Positions 28,875 to 37,512 of a DNA stretch of 59,190 bases are shown one piece after another (position 1 is the first letter of the stretch; each line of letters starts with the position of its first letter). The position numbers and the translations under genes were made by a program. The stretch is from Gillisia marina (GTDB lineage Bacteria; Bacteroidota; Bacteroidia; Flavobacteriales; Flavobacteriaceae): NCBI RefSeq assembly GCF_000258765.1, contig NZ_AJLT01000001.1:1-59190 (forward strand), written 5' to 3'. The notes under the pieces are model-generated. The model saw nothing but the letters and a program-made list of their open reading frames with translations. It made no database searches and was not told the DNA's origin.

Positions 28875-30665
28875 TTACTTACTTCCCTCGATCCAATTAT
28901 TGATTTTGTTTTCTAATAAGGCCAAAGGCACACATCCGGTTTCTAACACCTGGTTGTGATATTGTCTGATATCAAATTTATCGCCCAACTCCTTTTTAGC
29001 TTTTTCACGTAATTCCATAATCTTTAATTGTCCGATCTTGTATGACAATGCCTGTCCGGGATTCGCCATATATCGTTCAATTTCTGAAGTTATTCCCGCT
29101 TCAGATTCTGCTTCATTATCCAAGGAATACTGAATCGCTTGTTCTCTAGTCCATCCTTTAGAATGTAAGCCTGTATCTACTACCAATCTCACGGCTCTAT
29201 GCATTTCGGCTCCCAATGTCCCGAAGTACTGATAGGGATCTGTATAAAGGCCTAATTCCTTCCCAAGAGATTCTGAATATAAAGCCCAACCTTCTCCGTA
29301 ACCGCTATACCATAAAGTTTTTCTGAATTTTGGCAATACTTCACTCTCCTGAGTTAAGGAGATTTGGTAATGATGCCCAGGTATTGCTTCATGCAAGAAT
29401 AAAGATTCATCTGAATATACATTATAGGTAGCTGCATCTGGAATTGGTACATAAAATATCCCTGGACGAGTTCCATCTAAGGAGCCAGGGTTATATTCTG
29501 CACTGGCAGAATTCTCTCTAAAAGCTTCGGTTCTACGCACCTCAAATGGTGTTTTTGGAGTAAGATCGAATAACTTTTTCAACTGAGGTTTCATCTTCTC
29601 ATGAATGGCATTAAAGTTTGCAATGATTTCTTCTGGAGTTTTGTAAGGCATTAATTTATTATTATTTCTAACATCATTAAAAAATGATTTTAGATCTCCT
29701 TTAAAACCTATTTGCTCCTTTACTTTTTCCATTTCTGAAGAAATTCGTGCCACTTCATCCAATCCTAATTGATGGATTTCCTCAGCAGTCATATCTGTAG
29801 TAGTGTACAATTTTATTTGATGCTTATAAAATTCCTCTCCATTTGGGATATCTGCAATTCCGCTGGAAGTTCTTCCTTTTGGTAAGTATTCATTCTTTAC
29901 AAAATCATGTAATTTTTGATACGCAGGAATCACCTTTTCTTGAATCATTTTGGAATATTCTTCCTTTAATCGGGTTTTATCTTCCGCACTAAAATCTTCA
30001 GGAAAATTTTTGACAGGTGTATAAAAAAGGTGTTTATCAAGATCCTTTTCTGTCATCGCAGCTAATTGCGGAATTATTTTAACGATTAAAGATTTTGGAA
30101 GGACATAACCCTCTTTCATTCCTTCTCTCATCTTTTCTTCAACAGAAGACATCCATTCTAAATACCCTTCAACACGTTTTCCCCAATTTTCATAATCCGC
30201 AACGGTTTTGAAAGGTTGAGAACTCATTCCACTAGCCAGTTGCCCCATATTAAGATTTACAGACCACATTTGATCTATTGGAAAGAATTCAGAATTTCTA
30301 AACTTTAAGGTTTTTAAATTAGTATCGGCTTCCCATATAATGATGGCTTTACTCATTTGTTCTGTTTCAGAAAGCTCAGAATCTTTGAACTTTTCTACTT
30401 CAGCTTTATAAGAGCTGTAATAATTTTTTAGAGAATCTCTATAAGCTTCAGAGAGGGTGTTAGGAAAAAGATCGTTATAACGGTTATCCCCTGTGGCAGT
30501 CGCTGTAAGTGGATTAAGTTTAAGACCTTCCTCATAATAATTTTCTAAAAGCTCATTAAATTCAGCTCCGACAGAATTATCTGAAGAATTTTCTTGTTTA
30601 GCTTCGTCTTTACAGCCAATTATTAAAAGACAAAATAGGACGATAGTTACTATTTTTTTGAACAT
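28875..30665 (-). CDS. DUF885 family lipoprotein, putative metallopeptidase
   Basis: The open frame extends to 30749, but ATG at 30663-30665 gives a proper lipoprotein signal (MFKKIVTIVLFCLLIIGC, Cys18) and a 596-residue product. The segment LFLHEAIPGHHYQISLTQES holds the HE-x-x-x-GHH motif of DUF885 proteins, which resemble zinc carboxypeptidases. YSGYGEGWALYSESLG is also typical. It is expected in the periplasm or on the membrane and may cleave peptides. The minus-strand sequence upstream has TACTTTTA, one base off a -7 box. Confidence 0.9.
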   Translation of the reverse strand: MFKKIVTIVLFCLLIIGCKDEAKQENSSDNSVGAEFNELLENYYEEGLKLNPLTATATGDNRYNDLFPNTLSEAYRDSLKNYYSSYKAEVEKFKDSELSETEQMSKAIIIWEADTNLKTLKFRNSEFFPIDQMWSVNLNMGQLASGMSSQPFKTVADYENWGKRVEGYLEWMSSVEEKMREGMKEGYVLPKSLIVKIIPQLAAMTEKDLDKHLFYTPVKNFPEDFSAEDKTRLKEEYSKMIQEKVIPAYQKLHDFVKNEYLPKGRTSSGIADIPNGEEFYKHQIKLYTTTDMTAEEIHQLGLDEVARISSEMEKVKEQIGFKGDLKSFFNDVRNNNKLMPYKTPEEIIANFNAIHEKMKPQLKKLFDLTPKTPFEVRRTEAFRENSASAEYNPGSLDGTRPGIFYVPIPDAATYNVYSDESLFLHEAIPGHHYQISLTQESEVLPKFRKTLWYSGYGEGWALYSESLGKELGLYTDPYQYFGTLGAEMHRAVRLVVDTGLHSKGWTREQAIQYSLDNEAESEAGITSEIERYMANPGQALSYKIGQLKIMELREKAKKELGDKFDIRQYHNQVLETGCVPLALLENKINNWIEGSK

Positions 30666-30861
30666 TGAAATACATTTAAAATTAGAAATATAAAAGTAGG
30701 AGAAATCTAATTGATATGTAAGCAGACCAAATTTTTTTATTGAATTCAAAAATCTGCTCGTTTAGATCTCATAAAACTTTGATTTATGGAGTATTAGAAA
30801 AGTTGAAAATAATGCCGCTTAATTAAATCATAATTTCTCTTTTAAGAGCAGTTATAAATTA

Positions 30862-30869
30862 TATATTTG
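30862..30869 (+). promoter_or_regulatory. -7 box (TATATTTG) for the riboswitch-controlled transporter
   Basis: A perfect TAnnTTTG box ends 7 bases before the riboswitch-like P1 stem, which is where transcription should start. Confidence 0.65.
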
Positions 30870-30874
30870 CCGCC

Positions 30875-30956
30875 TATTATCAAGAATCTCAGAAAAGAGA
30901 TAGCAACCTGCAATAACAAGCAAGGTGCTAAAAATGATAAGCCAATTCTTTGGAAA
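30875..30956 (+). ncRNA. SAM-I-clan riboswitch-like leader (variant S-box)
   Basis: The leader holds the SAM-I core order: P1 5' strand TTATC then AAGA (877-885), a hairpin ATCTC/GAGAT (886-890 with 897-901), then AGCAACCTGC (902-911) pairing with GCAAGGTGCT (920-929), followed by AAAA and P1 3' strand GATAA (936-940), positions relative to 30000. GCAACC...GGTGCTAA is the S-box signature. The P2 arm is short without the usual kink-turn, so it fits the SAM-IV or SAM-I/IV variants better. A further hairpin CCAA/TTGG (30942-30953) has loop TTCT complementary to AGAA in the P2 loop. SAM binding is inferred, not shown. Confidence 0.75.
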
Positions 30957-31026
30957 AAATGTTAATCGACACTTTCCTTTTATTGCTTAGCTTACTTTTA
31001 AAGAGATTCATAAAACAAACTATTTT

Positions 31027-32391
31027 ATGAATACTTCAGTTACTTCCAAAGGGAATTTTTATGCATTGCTTCCTTTATTTTTATTTGTTTTTACCTTTTT
31101 AGGTGCCGGAATCTATTTAAATGATTTCTATGCGCTACCTTCTCCAATTGCCGTAATACTGGGGATTGTTCTGGCCATGATACTATTCAAGGATTCTATG
31201 AATAGCAAAATTTCCACATTGCTCGAAGGTTGTGGAGACGATAAGATTCTAACTATGTGTCTTATCTATTTATTGGCTGGAGCATTTACAGTAGTTTGTA
31301 AGGCTACCGGAAGTGTAGATGCTATTGTTAATCTTGGTTTAGAATACATTTCTATTCAATGGTTATACGCAGGCGTTTTTATAATTACCGCCTTCTTATC
31401 TATATCTACGGGTACTTCTGTGGGTGCCATTGTAGCTCTTGGAGCTGTTGTAATAGGTTTTGCCGATACTACCGAAGCTTCTTTAGCTATTTTAAGCGCA
31501 TCCCTTTTAGGAGGTGCTATGTTTGGAGATAATCTATCTATTATTTCAGACACCACCATTGCCGCTACTCAGTCTTTAGAGGTGAGTATGAAAGATAAAT
31601 TTAAACAAAACGTGTTCATTGCACTTCCCGTAGCAGTAATAACCATTGGTATTTTACTTTATCAAGGATTTGCATTAGACGATACTTTAGCATTAGGTGG
31701 CACTAATTCTATAAACATTATAAAAATACTGCCTTACATTTTGGTATTGGTGCTAGCCATTATTGGAGTAAATGTCTTTGTTGTATTATTCATAGGAATT
31801 ATTACTGCAGGTAAAATAGGGGTTTTATATGGTGATTTTGGGGTGCTTCAATTTGCAAAACTGTCGTATGAAGGCTTTACAAGCATGACCGAAATCTTCC
31901 TGCTTTCGTTATTAACCGGTGGATTGGCTGCCTTGGTGACAAAGGCGGGTGGAATACGATTTCTAATTAATTTTATTAATTCTAAAGTGAATCCTAAAAC
32001 CGCCTACTTCGGAATTGCAGGCTTGGTGAGTTTTACGAATATGGCAATTGCTAATAATACAGTTTCAATAATAATTACAGGATCTATAGCAAAAAAGCTA
32101 AGTGATCAATTTGTGTTGAATAGAAAAAAGGTAGCCTCTGTCTTAGATATTTTTGCATGTATCGTGCAAGGTTTATTGCCCTATGGAGCTCAAGTTCTTA
32201 TTATTTTGAGTTTAGCTGAAGGGAAGATCAACTACTTAGATTTGGTGAGTAATACTTGGTATTTATGGTTATTGTTAATTGGTACAATTAGCTATATTCA
32301 ATTTACTTCTAGAAGAGACCCAATCGAAGAAGAACCAAAGGAAGAAGAACCAAAGGAAGAATATATCTTGAGTGAAACAGTAGCCGATTAA
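31027..32391 (+). CDS. NhaC-family transporter, predicted methionine transporter (MetT-like)
   Basis: The 454-residue protein is an NhaC-type integral membrane protein of about 11-12 helices, with typical segments AFLSISTGTSVGAIVALG, GGAMFGDNLSIISDTTIAAT and SFTNMAIANNTVSIIITG. Its C-terminus is a cytosolic acidic tail with the repeat EEEPKEEEPKEE. NhaC members exchange Na+ and H+, but the MetT branch was predicted to carry methionine because its genes lie under S-box control. The SAM-I-like leader directly upstream supports that for this gene. It is a single-gene unit. Confidence 0.88.
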   Translation: MNTSVTSKGNFYALLPLFLFVFTFLGAGIYLNDFYALPSPIAVILGIVLAMILFKDSMNSKISTLLEGCGDDKILTMCLIYLLAGAFTVVCKATGSVDAIVNLGLEYISIQWLYAGVFIITAFLSISTGTSVGAIVALGAVVIGFADTTEASLAILSASLLGGAMFGDNLSIISDTTIAATQSLEVSMKDKFKQNVFIALPVAVITIGILLYQGFALDDTLALGGTNSINIIKILPYILVLVLAIIGVNVFVVLFIGIITAGKIGVLYGDFGVLQFAKLSYEGFTSMTEIFLLSLLTGGLAALVTKAGGIRFLINFINSKVNPKTAYFGIAGLVSFTNMAIANNTVSIIITGSIAKKLSDQFVLNRKKVASVLDIFACIVQGLLPYGAQVLIILSLAEGKINYLDLVSNTWYLWLLLIGTISYIQFTSRRDPIEEEPKEEEPKEEYILSETVAD

Positions 32392-32502
32392 TTAGCAATA
32401 TGAGATGTATTGGTGTAGAGTTATAGATTTATTAACGACCAAAAAGCGCTAAAATATGTAACTTTAAATCTTTCTTATTTTAAGAATTCAAGAAAACTAT
32501 TT

Positions 32503-33519
32503 ATGGAAAATAATAAAATCAAAAGCATAAAGCCAATGGGATTTCCTTGGGAAACCAGAGATCCATTTTTATTTTGTGCGCATCATAGAGATGAATATCC
32601 AAAAGGAAACGAAAAATTAGGTCCGGCAACTTCTTTAGCCGGACGTAATATTGGTCAGGATTTCACTATAAAAGACGGCTGGCGTATGTATCATGGAAGT
32701 ACCATGCCTGGATTTCCATATCATCCACATCGCGGATTTGAAACAATCACCATTAATAAAGAAGGTTTTGTAGATCATACCGATTCGCTGGGAGCAGCCG
32801 GAAGGTTTGGGGCAGGAGATGTGCAATGGATGACTGCCGGAAAAGGAGTGCAACATTCAGAAATGTTCCCTTTGCTCAAAGAAGGGGAAGGGAATCCACT
32901 AGAAATATTTCAGGTGTGGCTAAACTTACCAAAAGCAAATAAAATGGTGGAACCACACTTTAAGATGTTGTGGGCAGAAGATATTCCGGTAGTAACAATT
33001 ACTGATGCAAATGGTGGTACTTCAACAATAGACGTAATTGCAGGAAGTTTTAATGATACTAAAGCATTAGCACCAACTCCAGATTCCTGGGCTGCAGATC
33101 CAGCAAATGCAGTAAGCGTTCTTACAATAAAAATGGATGCACATGCAGAATTGAGAATTCCCGCGAGTAACTTGGATGTAAATAGAACCTTATATTTTTA
33201 TAAAGGAGAAAAACTTGTGGTGGAAGATAAAACCATTGAAGAATATCATTTAATAGATGTGGTTTCTACAGAGGATATTTTTCTTAAAAATGGATCTGAA
33301 GAAGGCTATCTTCTGATGCTTCAAGGGAGACCTATCAATGAACCTGTAGCGCAATATGGACCATTTGTGATGAATACTCAACAAGAGATTCAGCAAGCTA
33401 TGCAGGATTTCCAAAGAACTCAATTTGGAGGTTGGCCATGGCCTGAGAGGGAACAAGCACATGCAAGAGACAAAGGCAGGTTTGCTTTGCATGCCGATGG
33501 CTCTGAGGAGATAAAATAA
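32503..33519 (+). CDS. Pirin family protein (first of tandem pair)
   Basis: The 338-residue protein has the pirin N-terminal cupin with metal ligands in YHPHRGFETITI and GKGVQHSEMFP, and a C-terminal pirin domain ending GRPINEPVAQYGPFVMNT. Pirins are iron-binding cupins; some act as quercetinase-like dioxygenases or redox sensors. Length is slightly above usual because of a C-terminal extension. The second pirin gene starts 21 bases after its stop, so they are likely co-transcribed. Confidence 0.93.
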   Translation: MENNKIKSIKPMGFPWETRDPFLFCAHHRDEYPKGNEKLGPATSLAGRNIGQDFTIKDGWRMYHGSTMPGFPYHPHRGFETITINKEGFVDHTDSLGAAGRFGAGDVQWMTAGKGVQHSEMFPLLKEGEGNPLEIFQVWLNLPKANKMVEPHFKMLWAEDIPVVTITDANGGTSTIDVIAGSFNDTKALAPTPDSWAADPANAVSVLTIKMDAHAELRIPASNLDVNRTLYFYKGEKLVVEDKTIEEYHLIDVVSTEDIFLKNGSEEGYLLMLQGRPINEPVAQYGPFVMNTQQEIQQAMQDFQRTQFGGWPWPEREQAHARDKGRFALHADGSEEIK

Positions 33520-33540
33520 TTATTTTAATATCTCAGATTT

Positions 33541-34422
33541 ATGAGTGACAAAGAAAACGTGAAAGAAGTAAAGTTTTTACTTCCTTCAGTAAAAATAGAT
33601 ATGGGTGGGTTTCCAGTAAAACAAGCCTTACCTACACAAAAAGTGCAACAGGTAGATCCATTTTTGCTGTTACACCATGCCACTGCTAAATACAATAAGA
33701 ACAGGCCGGCTAAACATCAAGGTGTGGGTCCACATCCACATAGAGGTTTTTCTCCAGTTACGTTTATTATTCAAGGTGAAGTCCGGCATCGGGATAGCTG
33801 GGGAAACGATCAAATAGCTAAAGCCGGGGAAGTACAATGGATGCATGCCGGCGCTGGAATAGTGCATAGTGAAAGACCTTCAGAAGATCTAGTTGCTTCC
33901 TCAGGAAAGCAGGAGATCGTTCAATTATGGATCAATAGTCCGAGTACTGCTAAAATGCAACCTCCGGAATACACCTATCTTTCTAAAGATGCCATGCCGG
34001 TTTTTACTTCAGAAGACAAAAAAATCATCAATAAATTGGTCGCTGGGCAATATGGAGAGTTAACATCTAAGCTGAAAGCTAAAAGCGAATTATTGGTGCT
34101 ATGGGGTACGGCAGAAATTGGTGCAACACAGCAATTGGAAATTCCAATAGGATTTAGTTCGATGCTCTATTTGATTAAAGGCACTATGAACGTGAAAGGT
34201 TTTGGTATTATTGAAGCAGAACATCTTGCGGTTTTGAGTGAGGAGGGCAATAAAATTGATATAAGTTTTGCTGAAGACTCTCAGTTTCTATTGCTATGTG
34301 GTAAACCATTAAATGAAAAAGTTACTCAACATGGACCATATGTGATGAATACCCAGACTGAGGTTTTAGAGGCTATGAGGGACTACCAAATGGGGAAAAT
34401 GGGAATTCTCATTGAAGATTAA
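33541..34422 (+). CDS. Pirin family protein (second of tandem pair)
   Basis: This 293-residue pirin has the metal-site segments GPHPHRGFSPVTFI and GAGIVHSERPSED, and a C-terminal domain ending GKPLNEKVTQHGPYVMNT. It resembles the preceding pirin in its motifs but differs elsewhere, so the pair is an old duplication or two subfamilies. It is predicted to be cytosolic and iron dependent. A quercetinase or redox role is possible by family. Confidence 0.93.
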   Translation: MSDKENVKEVKFLLPSVKIDMGGFPVKQALPTQKVQQVDPFLLLHHATAKYNKNRPAKHQGVGPHPHRGFSPVTFIIQGEVRHRDSWGNDQIAKAGEVQWMHAGAGIVHSERPSEDLVASSGKQEIVQLWINSPSTAKMQPPEYTYLSKDAMPVFTSEDKKIINKLVAGQYGELTSKLKAKSELLVLWGTAEIGATQQLEIPIGFSSMLYLIKGTMNVKGFGIIEAEHLAVLSEEGNKIDISFAEDSQFLLLCGKPLNEKVTQHGPYVMNTQTEVLEAMRDYQMGKMGILIED

Positions 34423-34675
34423 ATTTATTTCATATTTATTATTTTACAATTTAATAAGCCTTGGCAGTGTTCGCGGTTGGTTTCTTGAAGCAGTATAAGA
34501 ATAATATTTTTTAAATTCAAAGTATCCTGAATTATCGGTAGGCGGCAATTAATTCTTCTGAATGTAGAGATAAATTGGTGTGCTTGGAAATAGCATAAAA
34601 TCTAAATTATTCTTAATTTTAAGTACTCTACAAAATGTTAACCCATAATTTTTCTTTAATTAAAATAGCAATAGG

Positions 34676-35089
34676 ATGATTTCTAATCTCTGGATTAATT
34701 TACCTGTTAAAAATCTTGAAAATTCTGTGCGATTTTTCAAGGAGATAGGTTTCATTAATAATTCAGTAGAATTAGATAATAAGGAATCTTTTAGGCTAGA
34801 AATCGGGAAAGTAGTTGTCATGTTATTTACTGAATCTAAATTCAGGGAGTTTATTCATTATGAACTTTCAAACCCCAAAAGAGGATCAGAGATGTTATTA
34901 TCTGTAGAACTGGATAGTAGGGAAGGAGTAGATAAGATCTTTGAAAATGTGACTAATGCAGGCGGAACTGAATTTGCCCAACCTAAAGAGAAAGACGGCT
35001 GGTTATATGGTGCAGGTTTTCTAGATTTGGATGGGCATAGATGGAATTTATTATATATGGATAGAGATAAAATTTCTACTAATAGTTAA
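34676..35089 (+). CDS. VOC family protein (glyoxalase/bleomycin-resistance fold)
   Basis: The 137-residue protein shows the paired beta-alpha-beta-beta-beta layout of VOC proteins: ISNLWINLPVKNLENSVRFF at the start and GAGFLDLDGHRWNLLYMD at the end. The His and Glu ligands usual in metal-dependent glyoxalases are not clearly complete. It is the first of three VOC genes, interrupted by an SRPBCC gene. Substrate unknown. Confidence 0.88.
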   Translation: MISNLWINLPVKNLENSVRFFKEIGFINNSVELDNKESFRLEIGKVVVMLFTESKFREFIHYELSNPKRGSEMLLSVELDSREGVDKIFENVTNAGGTEFAQPKEKDGWLYGAGFLDLDGHRWNLLYMDRDKISTNS

Positions 35090-35116
35090 AAATAGACTAA
35101 TCTAAACTTGCTTAAT

Positions 35117-35548
35117 ATGAAAACAGTAAACCCTTATTTAGTCTTTGATGGAAATTGCGAGGAAGCATTTAACTTTTATAAAAATGTGTTTGGCGGAGAT
35201 TTCCAATTCTTGGGAAGATTTAGTGATATGCCAGAAGCAGATTGTAAAGACATGCCTGAGGAGTCCATGAACAAAATTATGCACGTCTCTCTTCCTATAA
35301 GCAAAGAAACTATTTTAATGGGAAGCGATGCAAATCCTAATATGGGAGCTGTAAGCACAGGAAACAATGTTTCTCTTTCTCTTAGCACAGAGAGCAAGGA
35401 AGAAGCAGATACTATTTTTAATTCCCTATCTAAAGATGGAAAGGTAACAATGCCAATGCAAGACACTTTTTGGGGTTCTTATTTTGGAATGTTGGAAGAT
35501 AAGTATGGCTTTATTTGGATGGTTGGATATGATACTATAGAGCATTAA
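35117..35548 (+). CDS. VOC family protein, PhnB-like
   Basis: The PhnB-like signature is clear: NPYLVFDGNCEEAFNFYKNV, then MGSDANPNMG and EDKYGFIWMVGYD. The protein is 143 residues from ATG 35117; the TTG at 35108 is less likely. PhnB-like proteins have unknown enzymatic roles in most bacteria. It is 27 bases after the previous VOC gene stop and probably on one transcript. Confidence 0.88.
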   Translation: MKTVNPYLVFDGNCEEAFNFYKNVFGGDFQFLGRFSDMPEADCKDMPEESMNKIMHVSLPISKETILMGSDANPNMGAVSTGNNVSLSLSTESKEEADTIFNSLSKDGKVTMPMQDTFWGSYFGMLEDKYGFIWMVGYDTIEH

Positions 35549-35637
35549 TGGAATAGGTGCCATAAAGTATAGTTTATAAATTATGAAGAGAAAGTTCTAT
35601 TAAAAATTTGAGATATCCCGATTACAATTGGGAAAGA

Positions 35638-35672
35638 TTACTAACCCCTCATGGAGGGACTAAAACTAACAC
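35638..35672 (+). repeat. Small repeat before SRPBCC gene
   Basis: The motif CCCCTCATGGAGGGACTAAA resembles CTCTCAATGAGGGATTAAA at 36200-36218. Both precede start codons by a few bases and contain a small palindrome (CTCA/TGAG type). It is a short dispersed element. Confidence 0.55.
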
Positions 35673-35674
35673 AT

Positions 35675-36151
35675 ATGAAAGTTTTAAAATTTTCTACAGA
35701 CATTAATGCACCTCGCGAAAAAGTTTGGGATGTACTTTGGACAGAAGAAACCTATAAAAAATGGATTAAAGCATTTTCTAAGGGTGAGGATTTAGAAACT
35801 ATATCTGAATGGAAAGAAGGAGAGCCAATTACATTTATGGATTCCAAAGGGAATGGAATGCAAAGCAGAATAAATAAAATGGCACCTCCGGAAATGATGG
35901 TTTTTCAGCATTTAAGAGAAATAAAAAACAGAGAGGTACAATCTCCCACTCCAGAAAGCAAGAAATGGGAAGGTGCCTTGGAGAGTTACCAACTTACAGA
36001 AAAAAATGGTTCCACCTCTTTATTAGTTAAGATGGATACCGTTAAAGAACATGAAGATTTTTTCAATGAAGCTTTCCCTGAGGCTTTGAATACAATTAAA
36101 AATCTAGCTGAAGAAAAATCAAGAACCTCGGGGCAAGCCCACGAGGTATGA
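35675..36151 (+). CDS. SRPBCC/AHSA1-like protein
   Basis: From ATG 35675 the 158-residue protein begins KVLKFSTDINAPREKVWDV, the classic SRPBCC/polyketide-cyclase start, and continues with WKEGEPITFMDSKGNGM. Such proteins bind hydrophobic ligands. ATG 35651 gives 8 more residues but lies in a repeat motif. The last residues RTSGQAHEV are encoded by the palindromic repeat at 36125-36147, so the original C-terminus may have been altered by the repeat. It sits among VOC genes. Confidence 0.85.
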   Translation: MKVLKFSTDINAPREKVWDVLWTEETYKKWIKAFSKGEDLETISEWKEGEPITFMDSKGNGMQSRINKMAPPEMMVFQHLREIKNREVQSPTPESKKWEGALESYQLTEKNGSTSLLVKMDTVKEHEDFFNEAFPEALNTIKNLAEEKSRTSGQAHEV

Positions 36152-36225
36152 AATGGAAAATACTTTTAAAAATTAGAGGCACGCCTCTGGGGAATTAAAC
36201 TCTCAATGAGGGATTAAAATAACAA
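36125..36225 (+). repeat. Composite palindromic repeat between SRPBCC and VOC genes
   Basis: Two hairpins lie here: ACCTCG/CGAGGT with GGG/CCC (36125-36147), and AGAGGC/GCCTCT (36175-36188). They are followed by GGGGAATTAAAC and CTCTCAATGAGGGATTAAA. The first overlaps the end of the SRPBCC ORF. This matches the form of short dispersed flavobacterial repeats. Confidence 0.65.
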
Positions 36226-36226
36226 T

Positions 36227-36631
36227 GTGAAAACGGATGTTTACATAAATCTCCCTGTAAACGATCTAAAAAAGTCTGTTGACTTTTTTAAACAGTTGGG
36301 TTTTGAATTTAATCCTAAATATAGCAACGAGCAAGCAGCTTGTATGAAATTGAATAATGAGAGTTATGTCATGTTGCTTCAGGAAATATTTTTTCAGGAC
36401 TTTACCAAGAATGCAATAGCAGATACTTCGCAATTTACAGAAGTTCTTTTGGCAATTTCTGTAGATTCAAAAGAACATGTAAACACATTGTTAGAATATG
36501 CATTAGAATTAGGAGCTCGGGAAGCTCGGGAGCCGCAGATTAATAATTTTATGTTTGGAAGAAGTTTTCATGATCTGGATGGTCATATTTGGGAGATATT
36601 TTGGATGAAACCTTCAAAAAATGGACAATAA
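36227..36631 (+). CDS. VOC family protein
   Basis: This 134-residue protein starts with GTG at 36227; the overlapping ATG at 36225 is followed at once by a stop in its frame. It reads KTDVYINLPVNDLKKSVDFF at the N-terminus and RSFHDLDGHIWEIFWM at the C-terminus, as in the DUF-like VOC proteins of bacteroidetes. It is related to the VOC protein at 34676. Substrate unknown. Confidence 0.88.
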   Translation: MKTDVYINLPVNDLKKSVDFFKQLGFEFNPKYSNEQAACMKLNNESYVMLLQEIFFQDFTKNAIADTSQFTEVLLAISVDSKEHVNTLLEYALELGAREAREPQINNFMFGRSFHDLDGHIWEIFWMKPSKNGQ

Positions 36632-36819
36632 TAGGGTTGCAGAATAATTCATTAAATCTTCAGAAGTAAGACATTCAAAAAAAGGATGAGTTATCTTATA
36701 ATATCTCACCAATACTACCCCATATAATTTCAGAAATTACCAAAAGTGAATACAATTCTAGTAAACTCAGAATTTGATTCACTCGAATTAACTTAAAAGT
36801 AATTTTAAATTGAAATGAG

Positions 36820-37383
36820 ATGAGAAATGTAGTGCACAACACCAAGAACGGTGTAAACGTAGATTTGCTCAGAGAAACAATTGATGTTGTAAAAAAGGAT
36901 CCAGAGAAGGCCTTATTTAAGTTTAGAGCAAAAACAAAATGGGTAGAAGCGGGACGCAGTAAAACTGAAATAAAAGATTTCTATGGCGTAAAAGAAGAAA
37001 ATAAATCTCGTACAAAACCATTTATCATTGAAGGAGATGAGCCGGAAGTATTGTTAGGAAACAATATTGCACCAAATGCTGTGGAAATGATATTACATGC
37101 TTTGGGATCTTGCTTAACGGTAGGATTTGTATATAATGCATCGGTTATAGGAATTAATATTAATTCTTTAACCTTCGATCTGGAAGGTGAAATGGATCTT
37201 CATAGTTTCTTAGGCCTTACAGATGAAATAAGACCGGGCTATAGGATGATAAATGCTAAAATTAATATAGATAGCGATGGAAGTAAAGAGCAAATTCAAG
37301 AATTGATGGAACATGTTAAAAAAACTTCCCCAGTTTTGGATATGCTTACAAATTCTGTTCCTGTGAAAATGCAAATTGCTTAA
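36820..37383 (+). CDS. OsmC family protein
   Basis: The 187-residue protein has the OsmC core: GNNIAPNAVEMILHALGSCL, where the Cys is the peroxidatic type residue, followed by GFVYNASVIGININ. The second conserved Cys of canonical OsmC/Ohr is not obvious at the C-terminus (KKTSPVLDMLTNSVPV has Ser-Pro-Val), so it is closer to the YhfA/OsmC-like branch. It may reduce organic hydroperoxides. It is monocistronic with a terminator. Confidence 0.9.
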   Translation: MRNVVHNTKNGVNVDLLRETIDVVKKDPEKALFKFRAKTKWVEAGRSKTEIKDFYGVKEENKSRTKPFIIEGDEPEVLLGNNIAPNAVEMILHALGSCLTVGFVYNASVIGININSLTFDLEGEMDLHSFLGLTDEIRPGYRMINAKINIDSDGSKEQIQELMEHVKKTSPVLDMLTNSVPVKMQIA

Positions 37384-37403
37384 TTGACCTAAAGTGGATT
37401 ATT

Positions 37404-37435
37404 AAGGATGGATTTCATAATCCATCCTTTTCTTT
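37404..37435 (+). terminator. Rho-independent terminator after OsmC
   Basis: Arms AAGGATGGAT (37404-37413) and ATCCATCCTT (37420-37429) flank a 6-base loop. A T-rich tract follows. Confidence 0.88.
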
Positions 37436-37512
37436 CCTTCTTATAAGAATATAAACTCAAAACATTTAATCCGCTCGTTCATGTAAATCACTTATTAGTA
37501 TATTTATAGTAT

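Noticed and set aside
30666..30749. Upstream start of the DUF885 gene
   Set aside because: Gives 28 extra residues before a clean lipoprotein signal; the inner ATG is better.
34423..34675. Hidden gene in the gap after the pirins
   Set aside because: All frames broken by stops; no RNA motif recognised.
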